Assembly (NCBI RefSeq): GCF_014648255.1 | Contig: NZ_BMQT01000010.1 | Coordinates: 1 to 64,000 of the forward strand | Source of the DNA: Nocardioides albus | Lineage (GTDB): Bacteria; Actinomycetota; Actinomycetes; Propionibacteriales; Nocardioidaceae | Length of the DNA: 64,000 nt | Direction: 5' to 3' | Shown here: positions 33,890-42,615 of the stretch, one piece after another | Position numbering within the stretch: the first letter of the stretch is position 1 | How the letters are laid out: the number at the start of each line of letters is the position of its first letter | Position numbers and translations under genes: made by a program | The notes under the pieces: model-generated | Databases searched by the model: none | The model's input: the letters and a program-made list of their open reading frames with translations, nothing else | What the model was told of the DNA's origin: nothing

Positions 33890-33936
33890 GAGGACTCATA
33901 ATCCTTGGGTCGCGGGTTCGAGCCCCGCACGGCCTA
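33890..33936 (+). pseudogene. Right attachment core plus 3' half of split tRNA(CAT)
   Basis: The core GAGGACTCATAAT (33890-33902) is followed by the T-arm GCGGG...CCCGC and acceptor strand ACGGCCT-A. It has no promoter or 5' half here, so it cannot make tRNA. Joined to 7154-7193 it restores the cloverleaf exactly. Confidence 0.92.
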
Positions 33937-33952
33937 CGAGAACGGCCCGGCG

Positions 33953-34723
33953 TCATCCGATAGTGAAGGTGGTGCCGGGGTCGGCGTGGGCGATGGGGCC
34001 GTCGAACCTGGTCGCAGCGCGGGTCACCGCCTCCGGCGGAGTCAGGGATCGGCCGACGTGGGTGAGGATCAGGCGGCCGGCCCGGGCCGCGGTTGCCGTG
34101 TCGCCTGCGTCTTCGGGGGTGTGGTGCACCTGGTCGCCTTGGTCAGACACCTGCGTGCTCTCGGCCTCGCAGAGCAGTACGTCGCAGCCCTCGGCCAGCT
34201 CGGTGAGGGTCGGGCAGGGCGCCGTGTCGCCTGAGTAGACCAACGAGCGGCCGGTTGCCTCGATGCGTACGGCGAAGGCCGGGATGTCGTGGACCACTGC
34301 CCTGGTGGTCAGACGGAGGGAGCCGACGTCGACCTGGTGCCCGTCACTCAGCTCGGTCACCGCGAAGGCGGACTCGATCGGGCTTCGGGCCGATGAGTTG
34401 GTGAGGAACGCGGCCAAGCGGTCGGCGATCCCGGGTGGCCCGAAGAGAGGGATGGGAGCGGCCAGGCTGATGTCTGCGTACAGGGCGCCGTAGTAGGCGG
34501 TGAGCAGGTCGGCGCTGTGGTCGGCGTGCAGGTGGGAGATCCAGATCGCGTCGAGCGTGTCGAGTCTGGTGTGCTGCTGGAGCGGGCCGAGCGTACCGCT
34601 GCCGGCATCCATCCAGATCCGCGAGCTTCCGCTCGAGACCAGATAGCCCGAGCACGGGTTGTCCACGCTCGGGTAGGGCGTCGCGGATCCGAGGACCGTC
34701 AGGCGAAGCTGCTCGTCACGCAC
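33953..34723 (-). CDS. MBL-fold metallo-hydrolase (RNase Z/phosphodiesterase-like)
   Basis: 256 residues, soluble. The metal motif is SHLHADHSADL (HxHxDH, near 63-68). Further metal ligands are likely His in AVVHDIPA, Asp in VYSGDTAPC and His in ILTHVG. The opening LRLTVLGSATPYPSVDNPCSGYLV is typical of the RNase Z/cAMP-phosphodiesterase branch, so it may hydrolyse a phosphodiester. It is the first host gene after the element and ends 17 bp from the tRNA remnant. The biological substrate is not known. Confidence 0.85.
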   Translation of the reverse strand: MRDEQLRLTVLGSATPYPSVDNPCSGYLVSSGSSRIWMDAGSGTLGPLQQHTRLDTLDAIWISHLHADHSADLLTAYYGALYADISLAAPIPLFGPPGIADRLAAFLTNSSARSPIESAFAVTELSDGHQVDVGSLRLTTRAVVHDIPAFAVRIEATGRSLVYSGDTAPCPTLTELAEGCDVLLCEAESTQVSDQGDQVHHTPEDAGDTATAARAGRLILTHVGRSLTPPEAVTRAATRFDGPIAHADPGTTFTIG

Positions 34724-34735
34724 GGCGCGAGGCTA

Positions 34736-35698
34736 CTACCAGCGATCGGTGCGCTGGACCTCGTGCATGAGCTCGATCTTGCGGAACCCGAACTGCTTGT
34801 TGATGCGCTGCATCACGTCGTTGGACGGGTCGGTCCAGGTGTGGATGCTGGTGCGCTCGGGGTGGTCGCGCTGGACGGCGGCGAGAGTGGCGACCTTGAG
34901 GGCCAGGCCCAGCTTGTGGCCGCGGTGGGCGGTCTTGACGAAGGTGTCGTCCTGGATGGCCTCGACGCTGCCGTGGGCCAGGAAGATGACCGAGTAGCCG
35001 ACCAGCTCGCCGGTGAGGATCTCGCGGGCGGCGGCGGTGATGCGGTCGTAGGAGCGGGCGGTGCTCTTCTCCGCCGAGCGGATGCGGTCGGCGGTGTGGG
35101 CGACCACGTCGTCCTCCGACTTGCCGGGCATCTCCTTGCCCATCTGGTTGCGCAGGCCGACGAACTGGGCGAGCAGGTCCTCGGGGGTGCGGTCCTCCCA
35201 CATCAGGATCTCGTAGCCGAGCACGTTGAAGGGCTTGTGGGGCAGCGGGAGATCGGCGGCTAGGTGATCCTCGCGGCGTACGGACTTGAAGCCCAGCGCT
35301 CGGGCGAAGGCCAGGGACGACTTCGGGGGGATGGTGACCTCGGCGGTCGTCAGGGTGCGGCCGCTGGTGCGGCGTACGTCGTCGGCGGCTCGCCACAGCT
35401 CGGTGCCGACCCCGCGCCATCGATGCACGGGGAGGACGTGGATGCCCAGCTCGACGACGTGGCTGCGCTCCTCCTCGGGGAGATCGAGCTCGGCGATGCC
35501 GATCGTCTCGCCCTGCTCCTTCGCAGCGAGGAGTACGCGGCGGCCGTGGTCGTGCGGCACGCGCACCGAATTGGCCAGCGCCTCGAAGGTGCGGTGCGAC
35601 GCGTAGGGTCGATCGAAGGCCATCGATGCCGCCTCCACGGCGTACCAAGCCTTCAGAGCGGTGTCATCGTGGACGTCAACGGGGGCGATCACAGACAC
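34736..35698 (-). CDS. GNAT-family acetyltransferase (two tandem domains)
   Basis: 320 residues from a GTG at 35698; the open frame extends upstream but reads out of register with the penicillin-binding protein's 3' end. The first GNAT domain (about 1-155) has the acetyl-CoA site ELGIHVLPVHRWRGVGTELW. The second (about 200-320) is divergent, with TAHRGHKLGLALKVATLAAV in the same role. Such bi-domain proteins resemble mycothiol acetyltransferase and antibiotic acetyltransferases in layout; the substrate is unknown. It is 12 bp upstream of the MBL gene on the same strand. Confidence 0.8.
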   Translation of the reverse strand: MSVIAPVDVHDDTALKAWYAVEAASMAFDRPYASHRTFEALANSVRVPHDHGRRVLLAAKEQGETIGIAELDLPEEERSHVVELGIHVLPVHRWRGVGTELWRAADDVRRTSGRTLTTAEVTIPPKSSLAFARALGFKSVRREDHLAADLPLPHKPFNVLGYEILMWEDRTPEDLLAQFVGLRNQMGKEMPGKSEDDVVAHTADRIRSAEKSTARSYDRITAAAREILTGELVGYSVIFLAHGSVEAIQDDTFVKTAHRGHKLGLALKVATLAAVQRDHPERTSIHTWTDPSNDVMQRINKQFGFRKIELMHEVQRTDRW

Positions 35699-35750
35699 GG
35701 CACTATCTAACCGTGTCGGGCAACACGGCGGGAAATGAGGTCCCCTACCG

Positions 35751-38039
35751 TCAGCCGTTCCCGCGCGGACCTGGCGGGTTCGGAGGCCCGTCGTCGGTCT
35801 CCTCCGGCTCGGACGGACCGGTCGTCGGCAGGTCCGGGTCGGGCGGATCGGGCTGCGTCGGAGTCGGGGTCGGGGTGGGCGTGGGCGTCGGCGTCGGAGT
35901 CGGCACCGGCTCCCGGGACGGGGACGGCTTCTTCGTCGGCTTGGGCTCCTCGACCGGGTCCGGCTCGGCCGGGGGTACGTAGGGCGCATGGCCCGACTCA
36001 GGCGCATCGCCGTCCATCCAGGCCGGCTGCGGGAACTCCTCGAGGTCGAGCTCGTCGGTCAGCGGGCCCATGATCGCCACCCAGGTGTCGGCCGGGTAGT
36101 CGGCGCCGAAGAACGTGTCGAGCCAGCCGTCGAGGGCGTCGTCGCCGTCGCCTCGGGTGTAGGCGACCGCGGTCGCCAGCTGGGGCGTGTAGCCGACGAA
36201 CCAGGCCGAGGAGACCTTGTCCTTGTCGTTGGTCGCGGTGCCGGTCTTGCCGGCGGCCGGCTGGACTACGGAGCTGGCGGCCTGGCCGGTGCCGCTGGAG
36301 ACGACCTGCTGCAGAGAGTAGGACGTGTCGGCGGCGACGTCCTCGTCCATCGCGCGGCGGCCGCTGCCCTTGTCGTCCCGCTCGTAGACGACAGTGCCGT
36401 CGGCGTCGACCACCTTAGAGACGACGTGGACGTCGTTGTGCATACCGCCGTTGGCGATGGTGGCATAGGCGTTGGCCATGTTGATCGGACTGGTCCGGTT
36501 CCTGCCGAGAGTCAGCAGGAAATCGTCGGAATCGAAGTCGCGGGTCGTCATCCCGATCCCGGGGTGCTTCGCGTCGGCTTCCTTCGGCGGGAGGCCCGCG
36601 GCGAGCGCCATGTCGTAGACGTCCTTGCTCCCGTTCGGCAGCGAGTCGGACATGTCGACGAAGGCGGTGTTGATCGAGTCCTCCATCGCCTGGAGGCCGC
36701 TGACGCTGGAGCCGTAGCTGTGGCCGTAGGGGTCGGCGGCGCTCTGGCCGGAGTTGCGCACGCTCACGCCCGGAAACTCCATCGGCGAGTTGCCGTTCCA
36801 GGAGTCCTTGAGCGCGTAGCCCGACTTCAGCGCCGCGGCCATCGTGAAGGCCTTCATCGTCGAGCCGGCCATCGCACCGGTCGAGGCCCAGTTGATCTGC
36901 GAGTCGAGGTAGTCCTGGCCGCCGTAGAAGCCACGCAGCGCGCCGGTCTTCACATCGACCGTGGCCGCGCCGACGTGGAGCTCGTCCTTCTCGTTGCCGG
37001 GGTCGTAGGCCTTCTTGTCCTCGGGGCGTACGTCCTCGACCGCCTCCTGGGCGGTCTTCATCGTCTTCTTGGTCAGCGTGGTGGTGATCCGCAGCCCGCC
37101 GCCGTTGATCTCGTCCTCGGTCACCAGCGGGTTGCCTTGCTCGTCCTTGAGCCGGAGGAGCTCGTCGCGGACCATCTTGAGGGCGTGGCCCTTCTGGCCG
37201 CCGTAGCGGCTGTCGGAGCGCGGCTTCTTGAACTTCGGCAGCGACTCCTTGGCCTTCTCGCCCTCAGCGGGGTCGATCATGTCCATCTTGACCATCGAGT
37301 TGATCACGTAGCGGTAGCGGCCCTCCAGCTCCTCGACCGCCTCCTCGCCGTTGGTCGGGTCCAGGTCGTTGGGGTCGTTGAGGATCGCGGCCAGCGCGGC
37401 GGCCTCGCGGAGGTCGATCTCCGCGGCCGGCTTGCCGAAGTAGGCGTTCGAGGCGGCCTCGACGCCGTAGGCGCCGCGGCCGAAGTAGATGGTGTTGAGA
37501 TAGCCGGCGAGGATGTCCTCCTTGGACCTCTGCCGGTTGATCTTCAACGAGATGATCGCCTCCTTCACCTTGCGGGTGTAGGTGCGCTCCTGGGTGAGGT
37601 AGAGGTTCTTGACGTACTGCTGGGTGATCGTCGAGGCGCCCGACTGGGCACCGCCGGTGTTGTTGTTGACCACCGCGCGCATGATGCCCTTGACGTCGAT
37701 GCCGCTGTTCTCCCAGAACGTGCGGTCCTCGGCGGCGACGGCGGCGTCCCGCATCAGCTGCGGGATCTCCTCATAGGGCAGCGAGTCGCGATCCTGCGAG
37801 TCGGCGACGTAGCGGCCGAGCTCGTCCTTGCCGCCGCGGTAGTAGACGAAGGAGGTCTCCTTCTCGTAGGCCGCGTTGGCGTCGGGGATCTGGATGGCGT
37901 TGTAGGCCACGATCACACCCAGGGTGCCGATCAACGCACCGACCAGGATCACGACGAAGAAGGTCTTCAAGACCTTCCGCCCCCGCTTCTTCTTCGGCGT
38001 CGGACTGGGTGTATAAGGCGGATTGCTCTGCCAGCTCAA
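35751..38039 (-). CDS. Bifunctional class A penicillin-binding protein
   Basis: 762 residues from a TTG start with GGGAGGGAA eight bases upstream. One membrane helix (about 26-47) anchors it. The glycosyltransferase domain has EDRTFWENSGIDVKG and GASTITQQYVKNL and polymerises lipid II. The transpeptidase domain has GSTMKAFTMAAAL (Ser-x-x-Lys) and AAGKTGTATND. The tail after about 690 is a Pro/Thr repeat encoded by GTCGGC-like hexamers (35865-35920), presumably spanning or gripping the wall. It is PonA/PonB-like and builds cell-wall peptidoglycan. The final repeat tract may vary in length. Confidence 0.93.
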   Translation of the reverse strand: MSWQSNPPYTPSPTPKKKRGRKVLKTFFVVILVGALIGTLGVIVAYNAIQIPDANAAYEKETSFVYYRGGKDELGRYVADSQDRDSLPYEEIPQLMRDAAVAAEDRTFWENSGIDVKGIMRAVVNNNTGGAQSGASTITQQYVKNLYLTQERTYTRKVKEAIISLKINRQRSKEDILAGYLNTIYFGRGAYGVEAASNAYFGKPAAEIDLREAAALAAILNDPNDLDPTNGEEAVEELEGRYRYVINSMVKMDMIDPAEGEKAKESLPKFKKPRSDSRYGGQKGHALKMVRDELLRLKDEQGNPLVTEDEINGGGLRITTTLTKKTMKTAQEAVEDVRPEDKKAYDPGNEKDELHVGAATVDVKTGALRGFYGGQDYLDSQINWASTGAMAGSTMKAFTMAAALKSGYALKDSWNGNSPMEFPGVSVRNSGQSAADPYGHSYGSSVSGLQAMEDSINTAFVDMSDSLPNGSKDVYDMALAAGLPPKEADAKHPGIGMTTRDFDSDDFLLTLGRNRTSPINMANAYATIANGGMHNDVHVVSKVVDADGTVVYERDDKGSGRRAMDEDVAADTSYSLQQVVSSGTGQAASSVVQPAAGKTGTATNDKDKVSSAWFVGYTPQLATAVAYTRGDGDDALDGWLDTFFGADYPADTWVAIMGPLTDELDLEEFPQPAWMDGDAPESGHAPYVPPAEPDPVEEPKPTKKPSPSREPVPTPTPTPTPTPTPTPTQPDPPDPDLPTTGPSEPEETDDGPPNPPGPRGNG

Positions 38040-38170
38040 GATGTTCCCTCCCCGCGGTCACAAACGTCCCTAGAGTACGGCGGGCACCCAGGCTCTTCGC
38101 GATCCTCGGACCCGTGTTGGTGACGTCTCAGCGGGGTCTCAGCGGAGTCGCAGGCGACAGCAAGCATACG

Positions 38171-38227
38171 AACGGGCCTCTGACCTGGGTCGGCGATTCC
38201 GCGTCATCCCAGGTCAGAGGCCCGTTT
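38171..38227 (-). terminator. Strong terminator after the RNase gene
   Basis: AACGGGCCTCTGACCTGGG (38171-38189) pairs perfectly with CCCAGGTCAGAGGCCCGTT (38208-38226), separated by an 18-nt loop. It lies 11 bp past the RNase stop on the minus strand. It would also shield the penicillin-binding protein promoter. Confidence 0.85.
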
Positions 38228-38237
38228 GCCGGCGCGC

Positions 38238-38663
38238 TCAGACCAGGGCGTAGAAGGTGCTGTAGTGGTCGGGCGTGAAGTAGACATCACCCGTTGTGGT
38301 GTCTACCACGAGCCGGTAGGACTGGCGCTGCGCGCCGCATTCACGCGGGGTCACGTCGAACTCGAGGTAGGAGTGGCCCGAGGGCAGCTCGCCCTCGTAG
38401 TTGTTGTAGGTGCCGCCGGAGAAGTTGCACGTCCCGGTCGGCGCCCAGTCGTGCCAGCCGCGGTTGGACGGGTAGCCCATCGAGGCCCAGACCTCGTTGG
38501 ACTCGAGGGCCTCGGCGCAGCCCTTGTGGGTGCAGCTCTCGATCCAGTCGGCCTGGGCGGCGGGGGCGAGCGCGACGCTTCCCCCGAGCAGGCTGGTGGT
38601 GGCGACGAGACCTGCGAGGAGCAGCTTGATCATCGTGAGCACGGAGCGGTTCTTCCCGGACAT
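38238..38663 (-). CDS. Secreted guanyl-specific ribonuclease (RNase N1/T1 type)
   Basis: 141 residues. AGGAGG precedes the ATG. A signal peptide (MIKLLLAGLVATTSLLGGS... to AQA, cleavage near residue 38) leads to the mature enzyme. The fold's markers are present: NNYEGELPSG (catalytic Glu), ECGAQRQSYRLVVDTTTG (Arg) and VYFTPDHYSTFYAL (catalytic His near the end). Cysteines could form two disulfides. It cleaves single-stranded RNA after G outside the cell. No barstar-like inhibitor is encoded next to it, which fits a strictly exported enzyme. Confidence 0.85.
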   Translation of the reverse strand: MSGKNRSVLTMIKLLLAGLVATTSLLGGSVALAPAAQADWIESCTHKGCAEALESNEVWASMGYPSNRGWHDWAPTGTCNFSGGTYNNYEGELPSGHSYLEFDVTPRECGAQRQSYRLVVDTTTGDVYFTPDHYSTFYALV

Positions 38664-38759
38664 GAATCCTCCTGAGTGTGCGTTACGGACGGCCGTAATT
38701 CTGCTACCTAGGCCGGCCGGATGGGGGCTCCGGAGGTCACGAACCGGTGAACTCTTGAC

Positions 38760-39602
38760 TCACCCCCAGCCGCAGTGGCGGGGCAGGAAGTCGTAGAGGG
38801 CGGCCTTCTGCGCCTTGCTGAGGGGCAGGAAGTACGCGGCATCGTCGGGCAGACCGGGACCACCGACATGGACCCGGAAGAGGCTGCCGACCTTGTCGTC
38901 GGCCAGGGCGTGCGGGTCGCACCGGGCGGGCAGGACCCGCAGCTCCAGCGTGGTCGGCTCGCCGGTCATCGGGTGCGGGATCGCACCGGGCCAGGTGGGC
39001 GTCCCGGGAGCGAGCTGGAAGAGCACCGTGCCCTCCCAGCCGTCGAAGGTGACGTCCGGGAGGGCACCGGTGGGGGCGAAGGTGACCGGGAGGACGAAGA
39101 CGCTCTGCTTGCCCTCGCCCTCGACCCGCGGCTCGCCGGCGGTGATCTCGGCGGCCTCGGTGAGGGTGCGCTCGGCGCAGCCGCGGTCGAGGAGGCGGTC
39201 GATGTTGGCGTACCTGTCCTCGGCCGTCCCTGTGCTGGTGCGCCACTCCCCCGCCTGCTCGCCGGTCGAGCGCCAGGTGATGGTCAGCTCGGCGTCGCCG
39301 CCCTCGCCGCACTTTCCGCGGGGCATGGCGAAGTCGAAGTCCATCTCCGCGTCGACCGGTTCCGAGCCCGACCAGCGGGCTCGGAACCGGTCGCTGCTCA
39401 CCTCGAGCTGGGAGACCTCGATCGGGCTGCTGGCGTTGACGAGGCGTACGAACGCCTCACCGGTGTTGCGCTGCAGCCGGGTCTGGTCGACGTACGCGGT
39501 CAGCCCGTCAGGCCAGGCGGTCTGCTGTGGCTCGCCCGCGCCGCAGGCAGCCAGGGTCGACCCGATCAGGAGACCCGCGGCGAGCACGACGATTCGGCGC
39601 AC
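38760..39602 (-). CDS. Secreted lipoprotein of unknown function
   Basis: 280 residues. The signal peptide MRRIVVLAAGLLIGSTLAAC ends in a lipobox (LAAC, Cys20), so the protein is lipid-anchored outside the membrane. The mature part is beta-rich, with no catalytic motif visible; several Cys pairs (KCGEGG, RGCAER, ARCDPH, RHCGWG) may form disulfides. Alone on the minus strand, between the RNase gene and lutC. I do not recognise the family. Confidence 0.75.
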   Translation of the reverse strand: MRRIVVLAAGLLIGSTLAACGAGEPQQTAWPDGLTAYVDQTRLQRNTGEAFVRLVNASSPIEVSQLEVSSDRFRARWSGSEPVDAEMDFDFAMPRGKCGEGGDAELTITWRSTGEQAGEWRTSTGTAEDRYANIDRLLDRGCAERTLTEAAEITAGEPRVEGEGKQSVFVLPVTFAPTGALPDVTFDGWEGTVLFQLAPGTPTWPGAIPHPMTGEPTTLELRVLPARCDPHALADDKVGSLFRVHVGGPGLPDDAAYFLPLSKAQKAALYDFLPRHCGWG

Positions 39603-39637
39603 TGCGGCAGGCTAGCGGATGAAGCCCGGGCCCCGCC

Positions 39638-39778
39638 GAGAAGTCAGTTTCTGGCGCCGAAGAGTCGATTCTCGAGCGCGAGGCGTCGATTTCTGGCGCG
39701 GGTCGTGATTGCGCACAGGAACCGACCTCTCGACGTCGAGAACTGACTTCTCGGGGTCAGGAAGTGACTTTTCGGGGT
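39638..39778. repeat. Mirrored array of about 21-bp units at the lutC 3' end
   Basis: Rightward units such as GAGAAGTCAGTTTCTGGCGC repeat about every 21 bp, then the reverse complements follow (TGACTTCTCGGGGTCAGG), so the whole forms a long imperfect inverted repeat. The lutC stop codon lies inside a TGACCCCGAGAAGTCAG unit on the minus strand. The same family is at 47785-47960. Confidence 0.7.
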
Positions 39779-40374
39779 GGGGTGATCAGGACGTGGAGGG
39801 TGCGGGGGCCGTGGACGCCTTCTACGCGGTCCAGCTCGATATCGCTGGTCGCTGATGGGCCGCTGATCCAGGTCTGGGGGCGGGCGGGGTCGAGGAGGGC
39901 GATGGCGTCAGGTACGTCGGCGACCAGTTGGTCCTCGCGAATGATGCAGATGTGGGTGTCCGGGACCAGCGAGATCGCGCGGCGGCCCTGGTCGGGGGTG
40001 TGGTCGAGGACGATCGTGCCCGTCTCGGCGATGCCGACCCGGGCCTCGGTGACGACCGCGGCGATCTGGTCCAGCTCCGCGGCGGTGAGGGCGCCATTGT
40101 CGACGATCGCACCGGCAACCCCGATCGACAGGCCCGGCGGTACGACCACCTCGCCGGCGGGCAGCGCGGCAGCGATGCGCTCCTCGAGTTCCTCGGTTCC
40201 GCAGCGCTCGACCACGGCGCGGTAGTCGGCCACGCGCTCGGCGAAGAGTTCGACGACCTCGGGGGTGGCGACGGGCGCGAGGTCCCGCGGAGCGGACGTC
40301 TCGGGGAGCTCGACCGTCGAGCCGGCCAGTGCCTCACGAACTCGGGCGAGGATCTCGGTGCGTGCGTCAGTCAT
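39757..40374 (-). CDS. lutC: LutC, lactate utilisation protein
   Basis: 205 residues with the LUD fold: GVAGAIVDNGALTAAELDQ, GIAETGTIVLDH and QTWISGPSATSDIE(LDRVEGVHG) are the family signatures. With LutA and LutB it oxidises L-lactate to pyruvate. Start at 40374, preceded by AAAGGGAG at nine bases; an upstream ATG (40383) is too close to that site. It overlaps LutB by eight bases. It is the last gene of the rha-lut run. The final codons and stop sit inside a repeat unit. Confidence 0.9.
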   Translation of the reverse strand: MTDARTEILARVREALAGSTVELPETSAPRDLAPVATPEVVELFAERVADYRAVVERCGTEELEERIAAALPAGEVVVPPGLSIGVAGAIVDNGALTAAELDQIAAVVTEARVGIAETGTIVLDHTPDQGRRAISLVPDTHICIIREDQLVADVPDAIALLDPARPQTWISGPSATSDIELDRVEGVHGPRTLHVLITPPRKVTS

Positions 40375-41827
40375 CGGTGCCATCTCCCTTTCGGCCGCCG
40401 TCGTTGCGGCCGCCGTTCGTGCGCAGCCACCAGGCGCGGAAGCTCTCCGCCGGCGCGTCGGGCAGGTCGCGCGCGCCGATCCAGGCGGCGGGCCCGAAGC
40501 GGCGCGCGAAGCGCATGCCGAGACCGGTGAAGCGCTCGAGGGCCGAGAGGCGGCGCGATCGCCCCAGGACGTACGCCGCACCCTTCATCGCCGCCGCCTC
40601 CGGCTTCGGCACCCCACCTCGGTGGGCGTCGACGACTTGGGCGCGCTGGTCAACCAGGACGGAGGGGATGTCGATGCGTACCGGGCAGACCTCGAAGCAG
40701 GCGCCGCACAACGAGGAGGCGTAGGGCAGCGAGTCGATCTGATCGTCGTGTCCGACGCCCTTCAGGAGCGGGTTGAGGATGGCGCCGATGGGGCCCGGGT
40801 AGACCGAGCCGTACGCATGGCCGCCGGTGCGCTCGTAGACCGGGCAGACGTTGAGGCAGGCCGAGCAGCGGATGCAGCGCAGCGCCTGCCGGCCGACCTC
40901 GTCGGCCAGGGCGCGGGTGCGGCCGTTGTCGAGCAGCACCACGTGCACCTCCTGCGGGCCGTCACCGGGGGTCACCCCGCTCCAGGTCGACGTGTAGGGG
41001 TTCATCCGCTCGCCGGTCGAGGATCTCGGCAGGAGCCTGAGCATCGGGCCGAGGTCCTCCCAGCGCGAGACGACCTTCTCGATGCCGACCACCGAGACCA
41101 GCACCTCGGGCAGGGTCAGACACATCCGGCCGTTGCCCTCGGACTCGACCACGACCAAGGTGCCGGTCTCGGCGATCGCGAAGTTGGCACCCGAGACCCC
41201 GACCTTGGCGCGCAGGAACTTCTCGCGCAGGTGCTCCCGCGCAGCGGCGGCGAGGACGGCCGGCTCGTCGGTCAGGTCCGCGGGCGCCGGACGGCCCGCC
41301 GCTCCCATCTTCGACCGGAAGATCTCGCGGATCTCGGCCCGGTTGCGGTGGATCGCGGGCACGAGAATGTGCGACGGCAGGTCGTCGCCGAGCTGCACGA
41401 TCAGCTCGGCCAGGTCGGTCTCCCAGGCCGCGATGCCCTCCTCGGCCAGCGCCTCGTTGAGGCCGATCTCCTGGGTCACCATCGACTTGACCTTCACGAC
41501 CTCCTGCGCCTCGTGGGCCTTGGCGATCGAGGCGACGATCGCGTTGGCCTCGGTAGCGTCACGGGCCCAGTGGACGGTCGCGCCGTTGGCGGTGAGGGTC
41601 TCCTCGAGGCGTACGAGCTGGGTCTCGAGGTCGAGCAGCGCGCGCTCCTTGACCGCGGCACCGACCAGGCGCAGCTCCTCCCAGTCCTCCACCTCGGCGA
41701 CGACCTTGGCCCGCTTGGCGCGGATGGTGCCGGTCGCGTGGGCGAGGTTGTGACGCAGCTGGGAGTCGGCGAGGGCCTCGCGCGCGGCCTCCGGGAAGGC
41801 CGGCATCCCGACGAAGGTCCCGCTCAT
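40367..41827 (-). CDS. lutB: LutB, iron-sulfur lactate oxidation protein
   Basis: 486 residues. The N-terminal LUD domain (AETGTLVVVESEGNGR near 250) leads to a ferredoxin-type region with two cluster motifs, CIRCSACLNVCPVY (near 335) and CGACFEVCPVRI (near 390), for two 4Fe-4S centres. It is the electron-transfer core of the LutABC L-lactate oxidase. Start at 41827 overlaps the lutA stop (ATGA). Length and order match Bacillus LutB/YkgF. Fully intact. Confidence 0.93.
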   Translation of the reverse strand: MSGTFVGMPAFPEAAREALADSQLRHNLAHATGTIRAKRAKVVAEVEDWEELRLVGAAVKERALLDLETQLVRLEETLTANGATVHWARDATEANAIVASIAKAHEAQEVVKVKSMVTQEIGLNEALAEEGIAAWETDLAELIVQLGDDLPSHILVPAIHRNRAEIREIFRSKMGAAGRPAPADLTDEPAVLAAAAREHLREKFLRAKVGVSGANFAIAETGTLVVVESEGNGRMCLTLPEVLVSVVGIEKVVSRWEDLGPMLRLLPRSSTGERMNPYTSTWSGVTPGDGPQEVHVVLLDNGRTRALADEVGRQALRCIRCSACLNVCPVYERTGGHAYGSVYPGPIGAILNPLLKGVGHDDQIDSLPYASSLCGACFEVCPVRIDIPSVLVDQRAQVVDAHRGGVPKPEAAAMKGAAYVLGRSRRLSALERFTGLGMRFARRFGPAAWIGARDLPDAPAESFRAWWLRTNGGRNDGGRKGDGTDD

Positions 41828-42582
41828 CGGGTCAACACCTCCTCGACGGCGCTCTGCTCGGTCGAGGCGAGGATCTCGGCGAGATGAACGGTGCGTATGC
41901 CCGAGCGCTGCCGGGAGAGCAGGCCGCCGATGTGGGTCAGGCAGGAGTTGTCGCCGGCGACCACGATCTCGGCGCCGGTCTCGCGGATGTGGCGGGCCTT
42001 GTCGGCGCCCATCGCGATCGAGGTGTCGGCGTTCTTGACCGCGAAGGTGCCGCCGAAGCCGCAGCACTGGTCGGCGCCGGGCAGGTCGACCAGCCGGATC
42101 CCCCGCACCGCTTCCAGCAGCCGTCGCGGCCGGTCCCCCACGCCCAGCATCCGCAGCGAGTGGCACGTCGGGTGGTAGGTCACCCGGTGCGGGTAGTAGG
42201 CGCCGACGTCCGTCACACCGAGCACGTCGACGAGGAACTCGGAGAGCTCGTAGACCGTCGGTGCGACCTCCGCGACCGCCCTCTCCAGGGCCTCGTCGCC
42301 GGAGCGGCGGGCCACGATCGAGTGCTGGTGCCGGGCCGAGCCCGCGCACGAGCCCGACGGGGTGACGACGGCGTCGTAGCCGGCGAAGGCGTCCACGAAC
42401 GTACGCACCACCGGGACCGCCTCGTCGAGATAGCCGGTGTTGACCATCGGCTGCCCGCAGCACGTCTGCGCCTGCGGGAAGTCCACCTCGACGCCGAGCC
42501 GGCGCAGGAGGCGTACGACGGCCTTCCCGGTGCTCGGGTAGAGCGCGTCGTTGATGCAGGTGATCATCAGTGCGACTCGCAT
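41824..42582 (-). CDS. lutA: LutA, CCG-domain lactate oxidation protein
   Basis: 252 residues with two cysteine-rich CCG domains: the first has CCGQPMVNTG after FPQAQT, the second has TYHPTCHSLRMLG and QCCGFGGTFAVKN. Such domains bind an unusual non-cubane iron-sulfur cluster (as in HdrB) and carry out the redox step. An AGGAGG ribosome site precedes the ATG. The upstream HTH gene ends 33 bp before it. With LutBC it turns the lactate coming from rhamnose breakdown into pyruvate. Confidence 0.92.
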   Translation of the reverse strand: MRVALMITCINDALYPSTGKAVVRLLRRLGVEVDFPQAQTCCGQPMVNTGYLDEAVPVVRTFVDAFAGYDAVVTPSGSCAGSARHQHSIVARRSGDEALERAVAEVAPTVYELSEFLVDVLGVTDVGAYYPHRVTYHPTCHSLRMLGVGDRPRRLLEAVRGIRLVDLPGADQCCGFGGTFAVKNADTSIAMGADKARHIRETGAEIVVAGDNSCLTHIGGLLSRQRSGIRTVHLAEILASTEQSAVEEVLTR

Positions 42583-42615
42583 CCGGCAGCCTCCTTCTTC
42601 TGTATCGCCATCAAA

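Larger units (their letters stand above)
7181..33902 (+). mobile_element. AICE-type integrative conjugative element in a tRNA(CAT) gene
   Basis: The boundaries are the 13-bp direct repeat GAGGACTCATAAT at 7181-7193 and 33890-33902. Outside them the two host tRNA halves match perfectly; inside lie Int, Xis, an FtsK-like conjugal translocase, primase-polymerase, helicase-like Rep, GntR repressor, SpdB-like protein and a WhiB protein, the classical pSAM2-like AICE gene set. Cargo of likely defence genes occupies 7.4-19.4 kb, between the left end and the backbone. Int lies near the right end. The recombination point within the 13 bp is not resolved. Confidence 0.92.

Noticed and set aside
35988..38123. 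711-codon open frame opposite the penicillin-binding protein
   Set aside because: Shadow of a complete class A PBP; no recognisable domain.
38238..38663. RNase as a toxin with a cognate inhibitor
   Set aside because: It has a clear export signal and no barstar-like neighbour; it is a plain secreted nuclease.
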